From: Ignavibacteriota bacterium
Lineage (GTDB): Bacteria > Bacteroidota > Ignavibacteria > Ignavibacteriales > Melioribacteraceae
Reading direction: 5' to 3'
DNA length: 64,000 bases
Assembly: GCA_002746605.1 (NCBI GenBank)
Contig: PDPT01000045.1
Location: forward strand, 1 to 64,000
Made by a program: the position numbers and the translations under genes. Below the pieces are notes generated by a model. The model had not been told where the DNA came from. It saw nothing but the letters and a program-made list of their open reading frames with translations, and did not search any database. Below, one piece after another: positions 35,185-45,462 of this stretch; within the stretch, counting starts at the first letter, position 1; each line of letters opens with the position of its first letter.

Positions 35185-36297
35185 ATGTTGCAATTTGAAT
35201 CTCTTATACCATACATTTATGCAATAGGAATTGCACAAGCTCTTTTCTTATTTTTTATTCTTATTAAAAAGAAAGAAAATAGATTGGCTAACAAAATATT
35301 AGCTTTTACAATGATTTTTTTTTCTATTGACTTAGTAGGAGAAATTACAGTTAGAACGGGCTTCATAAAAAATATTTTTTGGATGATAATTTTTGTAACC
35401 TCGCTTCCTTTTTTATACGGACCCTTAATCTATCTGCATATTCATTTTTTAACAACTGCAAGAAAAAAATTCAGATTAAAAGATATGCTTCATTTTATCC
35501 CTTTTTTTGTTTCATTTATTTATTATGTTTTTCTTGTTTTTACTACAACATTTGAATATAAAATTGCACTAATTCAGTTTACTGAAAAACCTCCTCTTAT
35601 TGTTTTTCTCTTAGGCAACCTAATTCCTGTTGTTGGAATTTTTTATTTAGTATTAACAATTAAAGCAACAAATAAGTTTAATAAAAATATTAGGGACAAA
35701 TACTCTAATATTGAAAAAATTGATTTACATTTGTTAAATTATTTAGCTTACGGAAACCTAATAGTTTGGCTTGTTGTTATAGTTGGTTATGTATTAAATG
35801 TAATATTTAATACTTGGAATTATGCAAATATTTTAATTTATCTTACGCTTTCTATCTTTTTATATTTTCTTTCGTTTAGGGCATATAAACAACCGGAAAT
35901 ACAAAAAACTGATGCGCAAGATTTTTCTTATAAAAAATCGGGATTAACAAATGAAAAAGCTGATGAATATTTGGAAAAAATAATTAATAAAATGGAAACC
36001 GATAAATTATTTTTAAATCCCAAATTAAGCTTAACTGAATTATCACAAAATACAGGAATTAGTACTCATAATATTTCAGAAATCATTAATACAAAACTTG
36101 GACAAAATTTTTATGATTTTGTTAATAAATACAGAGTAGAAGAAGTAAAAAGATTAATTAGGAACGATAAATCAATAAATTATAACTTATTAGCACACGC
36201 CTTTGAAGCGGGATTCGCATCGAAATCCGCTTTTAATTCATCTTTCAAGAAATTTACAGGAACAACTCCATCTAAATTTAGAGATAGTTTGAGTTAA
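35185..36297 (+). CDS. Membrane-anchored AraC-family transcriptional regulator
   Basis: 370 residues. The N-terminal 235 residues contain about seven hydrophobic spans (FESLIPYIYAIGIAQALFLF, FWMIIFVTSLPFLYGPLIYL and others), a sensor layout frequent in Bacteroidota AraC regulators. The C-terminal 100 residues are an AraC double helix-turn-helix: LSLTELSQNTGISTHNISEI, then FYDFVNKYRVEEVKRLI and FASKSAFNSSFKKFTGTTPS. It converges on the TonB receptor gene, which is a candidate target by position only. Confidence 0.9.
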   Translation: MLQFESLIPYIYAIGIAQALFLFFILIKKKENRLANKILAFTMIFFSIDLVGEITVRTGFIKNIFWMIIFVTSLPFLYGPLIYLHIHFLTTARKKFRLKDMLHFIPFFVSFIYYVFLVFTTTFEYKIALIQFTEKPPLIVFLLGNLIPVVGIFYLVLTIKATNKFNKNIRDKYSNIEKIDLHLLNYLAYGNLIVWLVVIVGYVLNVIFNTWNYANILIYLTLSIFLYFLSFRAYKQPEIQKTDAQDFSYKKSGLTNEKADEYLEKIINKMETDKLFLNPKLSLTELSQNTGISTHNISEIINTKLGQNFYDFVNKYRVEEVKRLIRNDKSINYNLLAHAFEAGFASKSAFNSSFKKFTGTTPSKFRDSLS

Positions 36298-36360
36298 AAA
36301 ATCTATAAGAACTTTTGGATAATTTAAATTTTAACTTATTTATTCCTAAAAAATTTCTTT

Positions 36361-38643
36361 CTAAAACTTATACTCAAGTCCGAATATTGGAATAACTTTC
36401 CATTGTTCTTGAACAACTACTTTTTTATTTTTTTTATCCCACTGATATTGAGCAATATTTTTTCTGTTGTAAGCGTTCCACATACTCAAATAGACTATTA
36501 AGCTCGAGTTTGAAAAATAGAACCTTTTATCAATTCTTAAATTTAATGAATGATAATCAGGTAATCTTTTTGAGTTAACTCTCGAATAATCCAAAACAGC
36601 CATATTTAGTTCTTTAGATTTTTCCAAATTAAACGGAGTATAGGGAACTCCGCCGGCATAAATCCAACGTACTTTAAATTCCCATTCATCATTAAAAATG
36701 TATCCGCCATCAATATTAAAATTTATTTGATTATCAAAAATTCTATCGTGCCAATCACCATTAAAATCTTTGTATTCTAATCTTGAATATGAGCCGCTAA
36801 TCATTCCGTAAAAATTTTCAGCAAGTTTTTTTTGTAACACTATTTCAACTCCTTTGGAAGTTGCTTGTCCGTTATCATTTAATATTTCATAGTTTTTATA
36901 AAATCTACTTGCAATTGCTTCATCAAGAATAAATGCTTTGGGCAGAAGCGGACTTAAAGGAAAGTTTTCATATAATTTTATGTAAGATTCAACCGTTAGT
37001 TTTGTTGATTCCGTAATCATTTTACTTACACCGAGTATAAAATGATTTGCTTTGGGAGTTTTTAACTCTTTAAAACTTTTATTTTGTACTAAAATATTTT
37101 CTGGTATATCTTGTGTAAAAATACCTGCACTTCCCGTAACTGTATAACCGTTATTGAATTTATAACTTAAAGACATTCGCGGAGAAATATTTAAATTGCC
37201 ATTATATTCTGAATAATCTAACCTTCCGCCGTAAGTAATTTTTAGATTATCATTTAATCGGAAACTATGTTCGGCAAATATACCAAATTGAAAAGTTCTT
37301 AAATTTTTATCTACTCTAATTTTAGGAACTAAATTTCCTAAGCTGTTTTTGGTAGAATTTAAAAATAAATTGTAATTACTGAAGTTGTATTTAGATTCAA
37401 AACCAAATTCCAAACTATGTTTCTTATTTATACTATAGTGGTTAACATTTCTTAACTTTAAATCTTTGCCTATTGATTTACTGTCCATTTCTAAAGTTTT
37501 AAATTCTATCCCATAAAAATCTGCAAAATATTCATAGTATGTTTGGGAAAGAGATGTGTTTGAAAAACCTTTTTTGCACCAAATATTCTGCCAGTTAATA
37601 CCAATTACATTAGACATTTGGTTTATATCTCCGTAAGAATTTGCAAAATCCACTTTTAGAGCTGTTTCATACGAAAAATTAAGCTTATCCAGAGCAAAAA
37701 TATCAAGCAAAGTTATTTTGTTATTCTGATTAATATCGTAAACAATTTTTAATTGAGCATCTCCGTAGCGTGGAATTGCTCCACCCATTGCAATTTCATC
37801 AATTATTAAATCCAGGTAAGCAATATTTCCTGAAAGCATATAATTAGCTTTTTCCGAAATAGGTCCTTCAATTGCACCTCCTGCTCCCTGCATACTTAAA
37901 TTTAATTGCGATTGGAATTTCTCTTTGCTTCCTTCCCTGTAAGAAATCTCCATAATCGAAGACATTCTATTACCGTAAATTGATGAAAATCCACCGGTAA
38001 AAAAATTAACATCTTCAATAAAATCAACATTTAGAATTCCTATTGGTCCATCGGAAGAACCTTCAACGGGATAGTGGTTTATGTTCGGTATTTCTATGTT
38101 ATCAATATAAAAACTGTTTTCTATGGGAGTACCGCCTCTTACAATTAGACTGTTTTGAGAATCATTTACCTTAGCAAGTGAAGGCAATCCGAAAAGAATC
38201 CTACTTACATCGCCGGCACTGCCGGGTGCTCTTCTAATTTCTTCGGATGAAAAATTTATGGTAGATACAGGTTTTTCTTCAACTTCAGAAAAATATCCAC
38301 TTTCTACAATTACATCTTTTATTTTTACTGAATTGGGATTTAAATGAATATTTAAATAAGTTGTTCTATCCGATCTGATAATTACATCAGTTTTTGTTAC
38401 TTTATCGTATCCAAGATAACTAATCTCCACTTTGTAGGTTCCTACAGTTAATTCATTTATTTGATATTCTCCGTTCTCATTCGAAGATGTTCCTTTGCTT
38501 AAACTTCTGATAAAAATATTTGCCCCCATTAAAGGATTCATATTAGAGGCATCGAGAACTTTTCCTTCTAACTTACCTATCGGCTTATTTTGAGAATAAA
38601 CTGAACTACTTATTAAAAAAATTATCAAAATTATTCTTTTCAT
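36361..38643 (-). CDS. TonB-dependent outer-membrane receptor
   Basis: 760 residues from the ATG at 38643, preceded by GAGGTAAAA; the frame opens 10 codons earlier, but that would bury the signal peptide KRIILIIFLISSSVYSQ. A carboxypeptidase-regulatory-like domain (about 20-105, GKLEGKVLDASNMNPLMGAN, ISYLGYDKV) precedes the plug (GSAGDVSRILFGLPSLAKVN, LIVRGGTPIENSFYIDN). The rest is a 22-strand-type barrel ending FGLEYKF with terminal Phe. There is no SusD partner, so a metal chelate, cobalamin or peptide is as likely as a glycan. A BtuF-like gene 0.7 kb upstream on the other strand makes cobalamin or iron chelates a reasonable guess. Confidence 0.88.
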   Translation of the reverse strand: MKRIILIIFLISSSVYSQNKPIGKLEGKVLDASNMNPLMGANIFIRSLSKGTSSNENGEYQINELTVGTYKVEISYLGYDKVTKTDVIIRSDRTTYLNIHLNPNSVKIKDVIVESGYFSEVEEKPVSTINFSSEEIRRAPGSAGDVSRILFGLPSLAKVNDSQNSLIVRGGTPIENSFYIDNIEIPNINHYPVEGSSDGPIGILNVDFIEDVNFFTGGFSSIYGNRMSSIMEISYREGSKEKFQSQLNLSMQGAGGAIEGPISEKANYMLSGNIAYLDLIIDEIAMGGAIPRYGDAQLKIVYDINQNNKITLLDIFALDKLNFSYETALKVDFANSYGDINQMSNVIGINWQNIWCKKGFSNTSLSQTYYEYFADFYGIEFKTLEMDSKSIGKDLKLRNVNHYSINKKHSLEFGFESKYNFSNYNLFLNSTKNSLGNLVPKIRVDKNLRTFQFGIFAEHSFRLNDNLKITYGGRLDYSEYNGNLNISPRMSLSYKFNNGYTVTGSAGIFTQDIPENILVQNKSFKELKTPKANHFILGVSKMITESTKLTVESYIKLYENFPLSPLLPKAFILDEAIASRFYKNYEILNDNGQATSKGVEIVLQKKLAENFYGMISGSYSRLEYKDFNGDWHDRIFDNQINFNIDGGYIFNDEWEFKVRWIYAGGVPYTPFNLEKSKELNMAVLDYSRVNSKRLPDYHSLNLRIDKRFYFSNSSLIVYLSMWNAYNRKNIAQYQWDKKNKKVVVQEQWKVIPIFGLEYKF

Positions 38644-38670
38644 TTTTACCTCACAATTATTTTTTGCTTG

Positions 38671-38678
38671 CAAAGATA
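38671..38678 (-). promoter_or_regulatory. Possible -7 box (TATCTTTG) for the TonB receptor gene
   Basis: Reading on the minus strand, TATCTTTG lies 28 bp before the ATG of the receptor gene and matches TAnnTTTG. TTTG motifs occur upstream but not at the usual 19-21 bp spacing. Confidence rests on the -7 match and position only. Confidence 0.35.
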
Positions 38679-38898
38679 TTTTACAAATTGAGGTTTGTCG
38701 CTTTTTTCAAAGGGAATGGACTACATTTTTTGATTACACTAGTCCTATTTTATGGGATAGAACGTTAAATTTACAAATTGTACATTATTCTTAATTATTT
38801 ATGTACCTACCAATATCATTTAGACGAATAAAAATTTGTTAAAAATATAAATATATTTACAGCATCAGAAAAACAACTTTTGCAGATAATTACACTTT

Positions 38899-39396
38899 AT
38901 GGATATATTAGTTTTAATTGCAATAATCGTAGGAATTTTACTTTTAATAGCTTCGTTCGTAGGATGTATTCTTCCTGTATTACCCGGACCTCCGTTTGGT
39001 TTTCTTGCACTTTTATTATTAGAATTCTCTGCTCCGGAAATTTTTACAAGCAAATTTTTAATAATTATGGCTGTATTAAATATTATTGTCTTCGGTCTTG
39101 ATTATTTTTTGCCGATATTCGGGGCAAAAATGTATAAAGCATCAAAGCAAGGCATTTGGCTTTCGGTGATAGGAATGATTGTTGGCCTCTTTTTCTTTCC
39201 TCCTTTCGGAATGATTCTTGGGATGCTTGCGGGAGCTGTTATCGGTGAATTAATTTCCGGAAAAGCTAAAAAAGAAGCATTAAAAATTGGTTTTGTTTCT
39301 TTTATTTTCAGCATTATTGCAATTTTAATTAAATTTATTCTTGTCGGTGTAATGGCATTCTATTTTATTAAAGGAGTAACTGAGTATTATGTTTAA
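38899..39396 (+). CDS. DUF456-family membrane protein
   Basis: 165 residues with four or more hydrophobic, Gly-rich helices. The opening IAIIVGILLLIASFVGCILPVLPGPPFGF, split by the ILPVLPGPP turn, and the glycine-zipper segment FGMILGMLAGAVIGELISG are typical of DUF456. The function of the family is unknown. It overlaps the next gene by 8 bp (ends 39396, next starts 39389), so they are co-translated. Confidence 0.88.
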   Translation: MDILVLIAIIVGILLLIASFVGCILPVLPGPPFGFLALLLLEFSAPEIFTSKFLIIMAVLNIIVFGLDYFLPIFGAKMYKASKQGIWLSVIGMIVGLFFFPPFGMILGMLAGAVIGELISGKAKKEALKIGFVSFIFSIIAILIKFILVGVMAFYFIKGVTEYYV

Positions 39397-40294
39397 AAAT
39401 GAAAAAAATATCGTAAAAAGTATCCTATTTATTTTATTCTTATTGCTAACAACAGGCTGTGGCAAAAAAGAAAATGATAATTCCCAAAATTACATAGTTG
39501 ATGATCTTTATAATAAGATTAGTCTCGAAAATGTTCCAAAAAGAATTGTAACCCTTGCACCAAATTTAACGGAATTAGTTTACGCGGTTGGCGAAGGCGA
39601 TAAAATTGTTGGAAATACAACTTATTGCAACTTTCCAGAAACAACAAAAGACAAAGAGAAAATAGGAGATTTGCTTACAATTAATTTCGAGAAAATTCTA
39701 AGTCTTAAACCTGACATAATTTTTATGACCAAAGAAGGAAACTCAAAATCCAATTATACCAAATTAAAAGAACTGGGATTAAACGTTTTTGTATCTGCAC
39801 CAAATAATTATAGAGGCATAAAAAAAACATTAAGCGACATTGGCAAAATATTTCATAAAACTGAAATTATCGATTCAATTACAAAATCTTGGGATACAAG
39901 AATAGATTCCGTGAAAAAAACACACGAAAAATTACTTTTTAATTCAGCTCTATTTTTAGTTTCTGCAAAACCAATTTTTTCAATCGGTAAAAATTCATTC
40001 ATAAACGAACTTTTAAATTTTGCCGGATTAAAAAATTTATCAGCAAATACAGAAATAAGCTATCCAATGTTAAACAGAGAAGAAGTATTGGTAAAAAATC
40101 CGGACGTTCTTATTCTTTACCGAACAAATAAAAATGACATTTCGGAGATTTTAGAAATCTATCCGGAATGGAATACTCTTTCTGCAATAGTAAATAACAG
40201 AGTAATTTTTGTTAATCCCGATTTATATAGTCGTCCGGGACCCAGATTTGTAGATGCAGTTGTAGAACTAAATAAAAGAATCAAAGAAATGTAA
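39389..40294 (+). CDS. BtuF-like ABC-transporter substrate-binding lipoprotein
   Basis: 301 residues. The lipobox LLTTGCGK gives lipid-modified Cys24. The fold is the helical-backbone periplasmic binding type used for vitamin B12 and iron chelates: VPKRIVTLAPNLTELVYAVG, GDLLTINFEKILSLKPDIIF, LKELGLNVFVSAPN, FINELLNFAGLKNLSA and YSRPGPRFVDAVVEL. The cobalamin branch is favoured by the Asn-Leu-Thr-Glu phrase, but the ligand is inferred. No BtuC/BtuD genes follow; the next gene is on the other strand. Confidence 0.85.
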   Translation: MFKNEKNIVKSILFILFLLLTTGCGKKENDNSQNYIVDDLYNKISLENVPKRIVTLAPNLTELVYAVGEGDKIVGNTTYCNFPETTKDKEKIGDLLTINFEKILSLKPDIIFMTKEGNSKSNYTKLKELGLNVFVSAPNNYRGIKKTLSDIGKIFHKTEIIDSITKSWDTRIDSVKKTHEKLLFNSALFLVSAKPIFSIGKNSFINELLNFAGLKNLSANTEISYPMLNREEVLVKNPDVLILYRTNKNDISEILEIYPEWNTLSAIVNNRVIFVNPDLYSRPGPRFVDAVVELNKRIKEM

Positions 40295-40302
40295 AAAAAA
40301 TT

Positions 40303-40611
40303 TTATATTGGCTCCCAGGCAGAACCTTCGCAAGGGATTTCTTTTTCGGTGGGATGTTCATCTAATTTCAAACAAATTATTGCTGTTTCATCAAAATGTC
40401 TGCAACTTGAACACAATGAGTTTGTAATAATTTTTTTATTTGCATTAAACCATATTTGGTATTGAATATATGCGGGATGAAAAATAAAACCGTAAACTGT
40501 TAGTGAAACTACTGCCCACCAGTATTTATATTCAAAATAATCAACAGCAAGCCACAAAATCGGCAGCAAAATTGCTAAACGAATTATCCCCTGGTATATT
40601 ATTTTTCCCAT
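40303..40611 (-). CDS. Small membrane protein with a cysteine-rich tail
   Basis: 102 residues with two hydrophobic spans (IIRLAILLPILWLAVDYF and WWAVVSLTVYGFIFHPAYI), then a soluble tail with four cysteines in the order SLCSSCRHFDETAIICLKLD ... EIPCEG. The C-x2-C-x10-C spacing plus a distal Cys could bind a metal or an Fe-S cluster. I do not recognise the family. It converges on the BtuF-like gene with 8 bp between stops. Confidence 0.65.
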   Translation of the reverse strand: MGKIIYQGIIRLAILLPILWLAVDYFEYKYWWAVVSLTVYGFIFHPAYIQYQIWFNANKKIITNSLCSSCRHFDETAIICLKLDEHPTEKEIPCEGSAWEPI

Positions 40612-40727
40612 AGATATTTTATTACATAAATTGATTTTAGCTTCATATTAAGTTAATTTTATTATTTATTTTAATCAATTGATTTATAATTTAAACGAAA
40701 TCTTTATCGTTAGTAAATATTAAGAAC

Positions 40728-41903
40728 ATGAAACAAGAAAGTGTAAATAAAAACAATGAAAATTTATCGGATAAAAATACCGATAAAAGTTCAAATATTG
40801 TTAAGAAAAAACCGTATAAAAAGAATAAATATGATTACAGAAGATCAAAAAGATATAACTATAATACTCGTGGTAACAAAAATGAAAATGTTAAAAATGA
40901 AGAAATAAAAGATAATTTACCTCAACAAAATAAAGACGTAAAAAAATTTCCGTTTCGCAAAGTTTCAGTTTTAGTTCCTTTATTTAACGAAGAAGATTCT
41001 TTAAATACTTTAACAAAATTAATAAACGAAGTCTTCGAAAATATCTCCTCAGGTTACGAATTACTTTTTGTAGATGACGGAAGTACCGATGATTCTCTTA
41101 AAAAGATTAAAGAATTAGCTAAAACAAATAATAGAATTAACTACATAAGTTTTAGAAAAAATTACGGTAAATCAGCCGCTTTGAATGTAGGATTCAAAAA
41201 TGTTTCGGGCGATGTTGTAATTACAATGGATGCCGATCTTCAAGATGACCCCGAAGAAATTCCAAACTTACTTGATGAAATGCAGAAAGGTTACGATTTG
41301 GTTTCGGGATGGAAAAAACAAAGACACGATCCTTTCATAAAGAAATACTCATCTCGTTTTTTTAATTATGTAACCAAAATATTAACCGGAATAAAAATCC
41401 ATGATTTCAATTGCGGATTAAAAGCTTACAAAAAAACGGTCGTAAAAAGTCTGAATGTGCACGGTGAGTTACATAGGTACATTCCCGTCCTTGCCGATTG
41501 GAAAGGGTTTAAAATTTCGGAAGTTGTGGTAAAACATCATCCTAGAAGATACGGAAAAACCAAATTTGGAATATCAAGATTCTTTAAAGGATTTATAGAT
41601 TTAATTACCGTAATCTTTACAACCCGCTATATTCAGAGACCTTTACATTTTTTTGGAATGCTCGGAGTCGCCAGCTTCTTAATAGGTTTTAGTATTGATG
41701 CTTATCTATCTATTCTTTGGTTTTTAGATAAAATTCATTTAAGCAATCGCCCTGTTTTATTTCTTGGTACAGTTTTAATTATTGTAGGGGTTCAATTTTT
41801 CTCACTCGGACTAATTGGCGAAATGCTTGTACATGATGATAGAAAAAAAGACAATTACGGAATTAGAGAAAAAAAATTACGTAATTTAAGAAAAACAAAA
41901 TAG
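40728..41903 (+). CDS. Family 2 glycosyltransferase, DPM1/GtrB-like
   Basis: 391 residues. The first 75 residues are low-complexity, rich in Lys, Asn and Asp. The GT2 domain has VSVLVPLFNEEDSLNTL, LLFVDDGSTDDSLKKI and VITMDADLQDDPEEIP (the DXD region). Two C-terminal membrane hairpins (LHFFGMLGVASFLIGFSI and LFLGTVLIIVGVQFFSLG) match the polyprenyl-phosphate glycosyltransferase type that loads a lipid carrier. It is the first gene of the glycan cluster. Confidence 0.9.
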   Translation: MKQESVNKNNENLSDKNTDKSSNIVKKKPYKKNKYDYRRSKRYNYNTRGNKNENVKNEEIKDNLPQQNKDVKKFPFRKVSVLVPLFNEEDSLNTLTKLINEVFENISSGYELLFVDDGSTDDSLKKIKELAKTNNRINYISFRKNYGKSAALNVGFKNVSGDVVITMDADLQDDPEEIPNLLDEMQKGYDLVSGWKKQRHDPFIKKYSSRFFNYVTKILTGIKIHDFNCGLKAYKKTVVKSLNVHGELHRYIPVLADWKGFKISEVVVKHHPRRYGKTKFGISRFFKGFIDLITVIFTTRYIQRPLHFFGMLGVASFLIGFSIDAYLSILWFLDKIHLSNRPVLFLGTVLIIVGVQFFSLGLIGEMLVHDDRKKDNYGIREKKLRNLRKTK

Positions 41904-41916
41904 TTGATAATTTTTT

Positions 41917-42948
41917 ATGTCTGTTTATCAATTTTTATTTTCAGTAATTATTCCAACTTTTAATAGAGCAGACGAAATTAAAGAGTTGTTGGAATCTCTA
42001 ATAAATCAATCTATTCCTAAAGAAAAATTTGAAGTTATTGTTGTTGATGACGGCTCTAACGATAACACTTTGCAGCTTCTTGAAAACATAAAGAATAATT
42101 ATCCGCTTACGTTAAGAGTTCTCGAACAAAATCACAAAGGACCAGGCGAAGCAAGAAATTTTGGAATGGAAAATGCGAAAGGAAAGTATTTTATTTTTAT
42201 TGATAGCGATTGTATTGCCGATAAAAACTGGCTTGCTGCTTACAAAAAAGCTCTTGATAAAAAAGATGTTGCCGGCTTTGGCGGACCTGATGCAGTATTA
42301 CCTGATTTTCTTCCAATTCAAAAAGCTATTGATTATTCCATGACATCCTTTATTACAACCGGAGGAATTAGAGGACATTCGAAAAAGAAAATTTCAAAAT
42401 ACTATCCAAGAAGTTTTAATATGGGCGTAAGAGCAGATATTGTGAAAAAAATTGGAGGCATGGGAAAATTACGCCACGGTCAAGATATTGAATTTAGTAA
42501 TAGAATCCTTTCAACCGGCGAGCCAATAATTAAGATTGAAGATGCTGTAGTTTATCACAAAAGAAGAATTTCAATTAAGAAATTTTTTCGTCAAGTTTAT
42601 AATTGGGGAGTTGCAAGAATAAATCTATATAAAATAGATAACAAAATGTTGGAATTCGTTCATCTTTTACCCGCAATAGGAACATTAATTTCTTTTACGG
42701 TAATTGTATTGGCTATAATTTTCCCCAATGTTTTTTTACCGATTATCTATTTTGGGATTTTGGTCTTAATCTTAATGGCATTACACGGAGTAATAAAATA
42801 TAAAGATATAAAAGTTTTTCCGTACATTCCCATTATTGTCCCAATACAAATATTTGCTTACGGATTAGGTTTTATCAATGCTTTTATAAAACGAGTTTTA
42901 TTTAACAAAAAAGAATTTACGGGTTTTGTAAAAAATTATTATAAATAA
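41917..42948 (+). CDS. Family 2 glycosyltransferase with C-terminal membrane spans
   Basis: 343 residues. GT-A fold features: FSVIIPTFNRADEIKELLES, FEVIVVDDGSNDNTL, GPGEARNFGMENAKG and FIDSDCIADKNWL (DXD-like). An acceptor-side motif, GQDIEFSNRIL, is similar to the ED-type base of GT2 enzymes. Two or three hydrophobic helices close the protein (HLLPAIGTLISFTVIVLAII, IPIIVPIQIFAYGLGF). It probably adds a sugar to a lipid-linked surface glycan. The gap to the first glycosyltransferase gene is 13 bp. Confidence 0.9.
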   Translation: MSVYQFLFSVIIPTFNRADEIKELLESLINQSIPKEKFEVIVVDDGSNDNTLQLLENIKNNYPLTLRVLEQNHKGPGEARNFGMENAKGKYFIFIDSDCIADKNWLAAYKKALDKKDVAGFGGPDAVLPDFLPIQKAIDYSMTSFITTGGIRGHSKKKISKYYPRSFNMGVRADIVKKIGGMGKLRHGQDIEFSNRILSTGEPIIKIEDAVVYHKRRISIKKFFRQVYNWGVARINLYKIDNKMLEFVHLLPAIGTLISFTVIVLAIIFPNVFLPIIYFGILVLILMALHGVIKYKDIKVFPYIPIIVPIQIFAYGLGFINAFIKRVLFNKKEFTGFVKNYYK

Positions 42949-42963
42949 AAAAGAGAATTTGAA

Positions 42964-45462
42964 ATGAGCAAAAAAAAATATTCAAAAAAAAAATTAAATG
43001 TTAAAGAGGAAAAAAAATCCTTACCCAAAACATTTGAAATACCAGTCTGGGTTTTTCCGTTAGCACTTACAGTAATATTACTTGCTCTTAATTACAATAC
43101 AGCAATTAAAGGATTATCAACCGAAGGAACCGATATTGTAGCAGGATTAGGAAAAACTCAACAAGTTAAAGAATTTTACGAAGAAACAGGTGAAACCGCC
43201 TTTTGGAATCCTGCAATTTTTGCGGGAATGCCAAAGTATAATGATTTAAGTCCAAGAGCATTTTCTGTAGATAGTATTCTTGCAATGATACAAAAATTTG
43301 CAGGTAATGTTTTTATATATTATTTATTCGCTGCTTTAGGAATGTTCTTCTTTTTACGTTATCTCAAAGTTCCTCCTATAATTGCTTTCCTTGGAGCATT
43401 ACTGTTTGTTTTATTTCCACATTATAAGGGATTATGGATTGAAGGACATTTTAGAAAATTTAGAGCATTAATGTATATTCCTTGGGTTATATTCACATTT
43501 AAATATTTCATAGATAAAAGAACTTTTCTTTCAGCTGCATTATTTGCATTAGCTTTTGGCATTCAAATAAGGACCGGACATTATCAAATTATTTTTTATA
43601 CGGCACTTTTAATTTTTTCTTTGGGTATTTATCCTTTTATAAAAAATATTTTAGACAAAAAATATTCCCTATTTGGAAAATCAGTAGGACTGTTAATAGT
43701 TTCATTAGTTTTAGCTTTTTTTATGTCCGCTCAACCTTTATTATTAAACAAGGAATATCTTCCTTATTCTAAGCGAGGTAAAACCACTATTAATCTTCAA
43801 GAAAAAAAGGTTGAAAACTCAAAAACAGCTAATACCGGTGTTTCTTTGGAATATGCAACTCAGTGGTCAACTCATCCTTATGAAATAATAAGATGGATAA
43901 TACCTCACGCTTACGGTGGTATTGCCAGAGAAGTTTATACCGGAAGCGATTACAAACAGCTTGCTGGACAAAAACTTCCTAATTATTGGGGCTTTATGCC
44001 GTTTCATACTTTATTTGATTATATAGGAGTAATAACCGCAATATTTTTGTTTATTGCCCTTTACACAAATAGAACAAAACCCTTTGTAGTAAGCTTAGGA
44101 GTATTTTCTGTTCTACTTATTTTACTATCTTTCGGGCGACATTTTGAAAGTTTCTATGCTCTCTTTTATAATTATATTCCATATTTTAATAAATTCAGAG
44201 CTCCTTCAATGGGCTTAACAATCCTTTATTTTGTTTTTGTGTTACTCGCTTCACTTGGATTAAAATATTTTTTTGATATAAGAAACGAAAAGCCTGATTA
44301 TAAACAATACAAAAATATAATTTATATAATTGGTCTGTTTTTTTTCCTTGGTGTAATATTTCTATTTATCAGCGGAACTCTTCAATATAGTACAAACTCC
44401 GATGCACGTTACGGAAATCAAATTATACCTGTATTACAGCAAATCAGAAAAACTCTTTTTATTAATGATATATATAAATATCTTGCTCTTGTTGCCATAG
44501 TAGGAGTTGCTTCGGGAGCTTATCTGTTCAAGAAAATATCATTTAATATTTTGGGATTAGTTTTAATTGTAGTTGCTATATTTGATTTCGTTTCTGTTAG
44601 TAATAAGTACCATGAAGAATACTCTGATCTAAAAGCTTTTGAAAATAGTTATTTCAAAAAAACATCAATAGATAATGCCCTTTTAGCAGATAAAGAATTG
44701 CATCGTATTTTTCCGATTGGAAATTTATTTAGTGATAACCGCTGGGGTTATTATCATCAAACAATAGGCGGTTATAGTCCTATTAAAATGTACACAATAG
44801 AAGAGTTAGTAGAAAATTGTTATTATGGTTCTACCGATCCGAAGTTTCCGATAAACCTTAATGTAGCAAAGTTCTTAAATGCAAAATATTTAGTGATTCC
44901 GCAAATGCTCAACAATAATGGACTTTCACTGGTTCAGTATGATAATTCCACAAAACAATATTTGTACAAAATTAATGATTATTTACCTCGTGCATTTTTT
45001 GTAAAGAAAACAAAAATAATAAAAGATGAATACGAGCGGTTAAAGTATCTTAATAATCCTATTTTTAATCCCGCTGAAGAAGCTGTAATTGAAGAAGCTC
45101 TTACTGAACAAATTGAAATCCCGGATTCCAGTTTCACCAAAGTAATATCTTTTACACCAAACAAATTAGTGTTAGAAACTTATACGGATAAAGATGCTTT
45201 ATTAGTACTATCGGAACTCTATTATCCACCTGCATGGAAAATCTATGTTGATGGAGTAAAGGTTAATAAAATTTATAAAACTAATCATGCTATTCAATCT
45301 ATTATTATAAAAAAAGGAAATCACGAAGTAACCTTAAAGTGTGAACCATCTTCATATTTTTATTATCGAAATATTTCATGGGCATCTGTGGGCATTATTT
45401 ATTTAACAATAATTTTCTCGCTTGCAGCTGATTTTATGAAAAGGAAAAGAACAACAAGCTAA
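42964..45462 (+). CDS. YfhO-family large membrane protein
   Basis: 832 residues with about 12 hydrophobic spans in residues 30-560, then a periplasmic beta-rich domain and a last span at the end (ISWASVGIIYLTIIFSLAAD). Phrases such as FWNPAIFAGMPKYNDL, IEGHFRKFRALMYIPWVIF and YIPYFNKFRAPSMGLTIL, and the C-terminal LVLSELYYPPAWKIYVDGV with YKTNHAIQSIIIKKGNHEV, match YfhO-type GT-C-like proteins. These are thought to decorate lipid-linked or teichoic polymers with sugars; YfhO itself is needed for glycosylation of lipoteichoic acid. The substrate here is unknown. Its stop abuts the next gene directly. Confidence 0.85.
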   Translation: MSKKKYSKKKLNVKEEKKSLPKTFEIPVWVFPLALTVILLALNYNTAIKGLSTEGTDIVAGLGKTQQVKEFYEETGETAFWNPAIFAGMPKYNDLSPRAFSVDSILAMIQKFAGNVFIYYLFAALGMFFFLRYLKVPPIIAFLGALLFVLFPHYKGLWIEGHFRKFRALMYIPWVIFTFKYFIDKRTFLSAALFALAFGIQIRTGHYQIIFYTALLIFSLGIYPFIKNILDKKYSLFGKSVGLLIVSLVLAFFMSAQPLLLNKEYLPYSKRGKTTINLQEKKVENSKTANTGVSLEYATQWSTHPYEIIRWIIPHAYGGIAREVYTGSDYKQLAGQKLPNYWGFMPFHTLFDYIGVITAIFLFIALYTNRTKPFVVSLGVFSVLLILLSFGRHFESFYALFYNYIPYFNKFRAPSMGLTILYFVFVLLASLGLKYFFDIRNEKPDYKQYKNIIYIIGLFFFLGVIFLFISGTLQYSTNSDARYGNQIIPVLQQIRKTLFINDIYKYLALVAIVGVASGAYLFKKISFNILGLVLIVVAIFDFVSVSNKYHEEYSDLKAFENSYFKKTSIDNALLADKELHRIFPIGNLFSDNRWGYYHQTIGGYSPIKMYTIEELVENCYYGSTDPKFPINLNVAKFLNAKYLVIPQMLNNNGLSLVQYDNSTKQYLYKINDYLPRAFFVKKTKIIKDEYERLKYLNNPIFNPAEEAVIEEALTEQIEIPDSSFTKVISFTPNKLVLETYTDKDALLVLSELYYPPAWKIYVDGVKVNKIYKTNHAIQSIIIKKGNHEVTLKCEPSSYFYYRNISWASVGIIYLTIIFSLAADFMKRKRTTS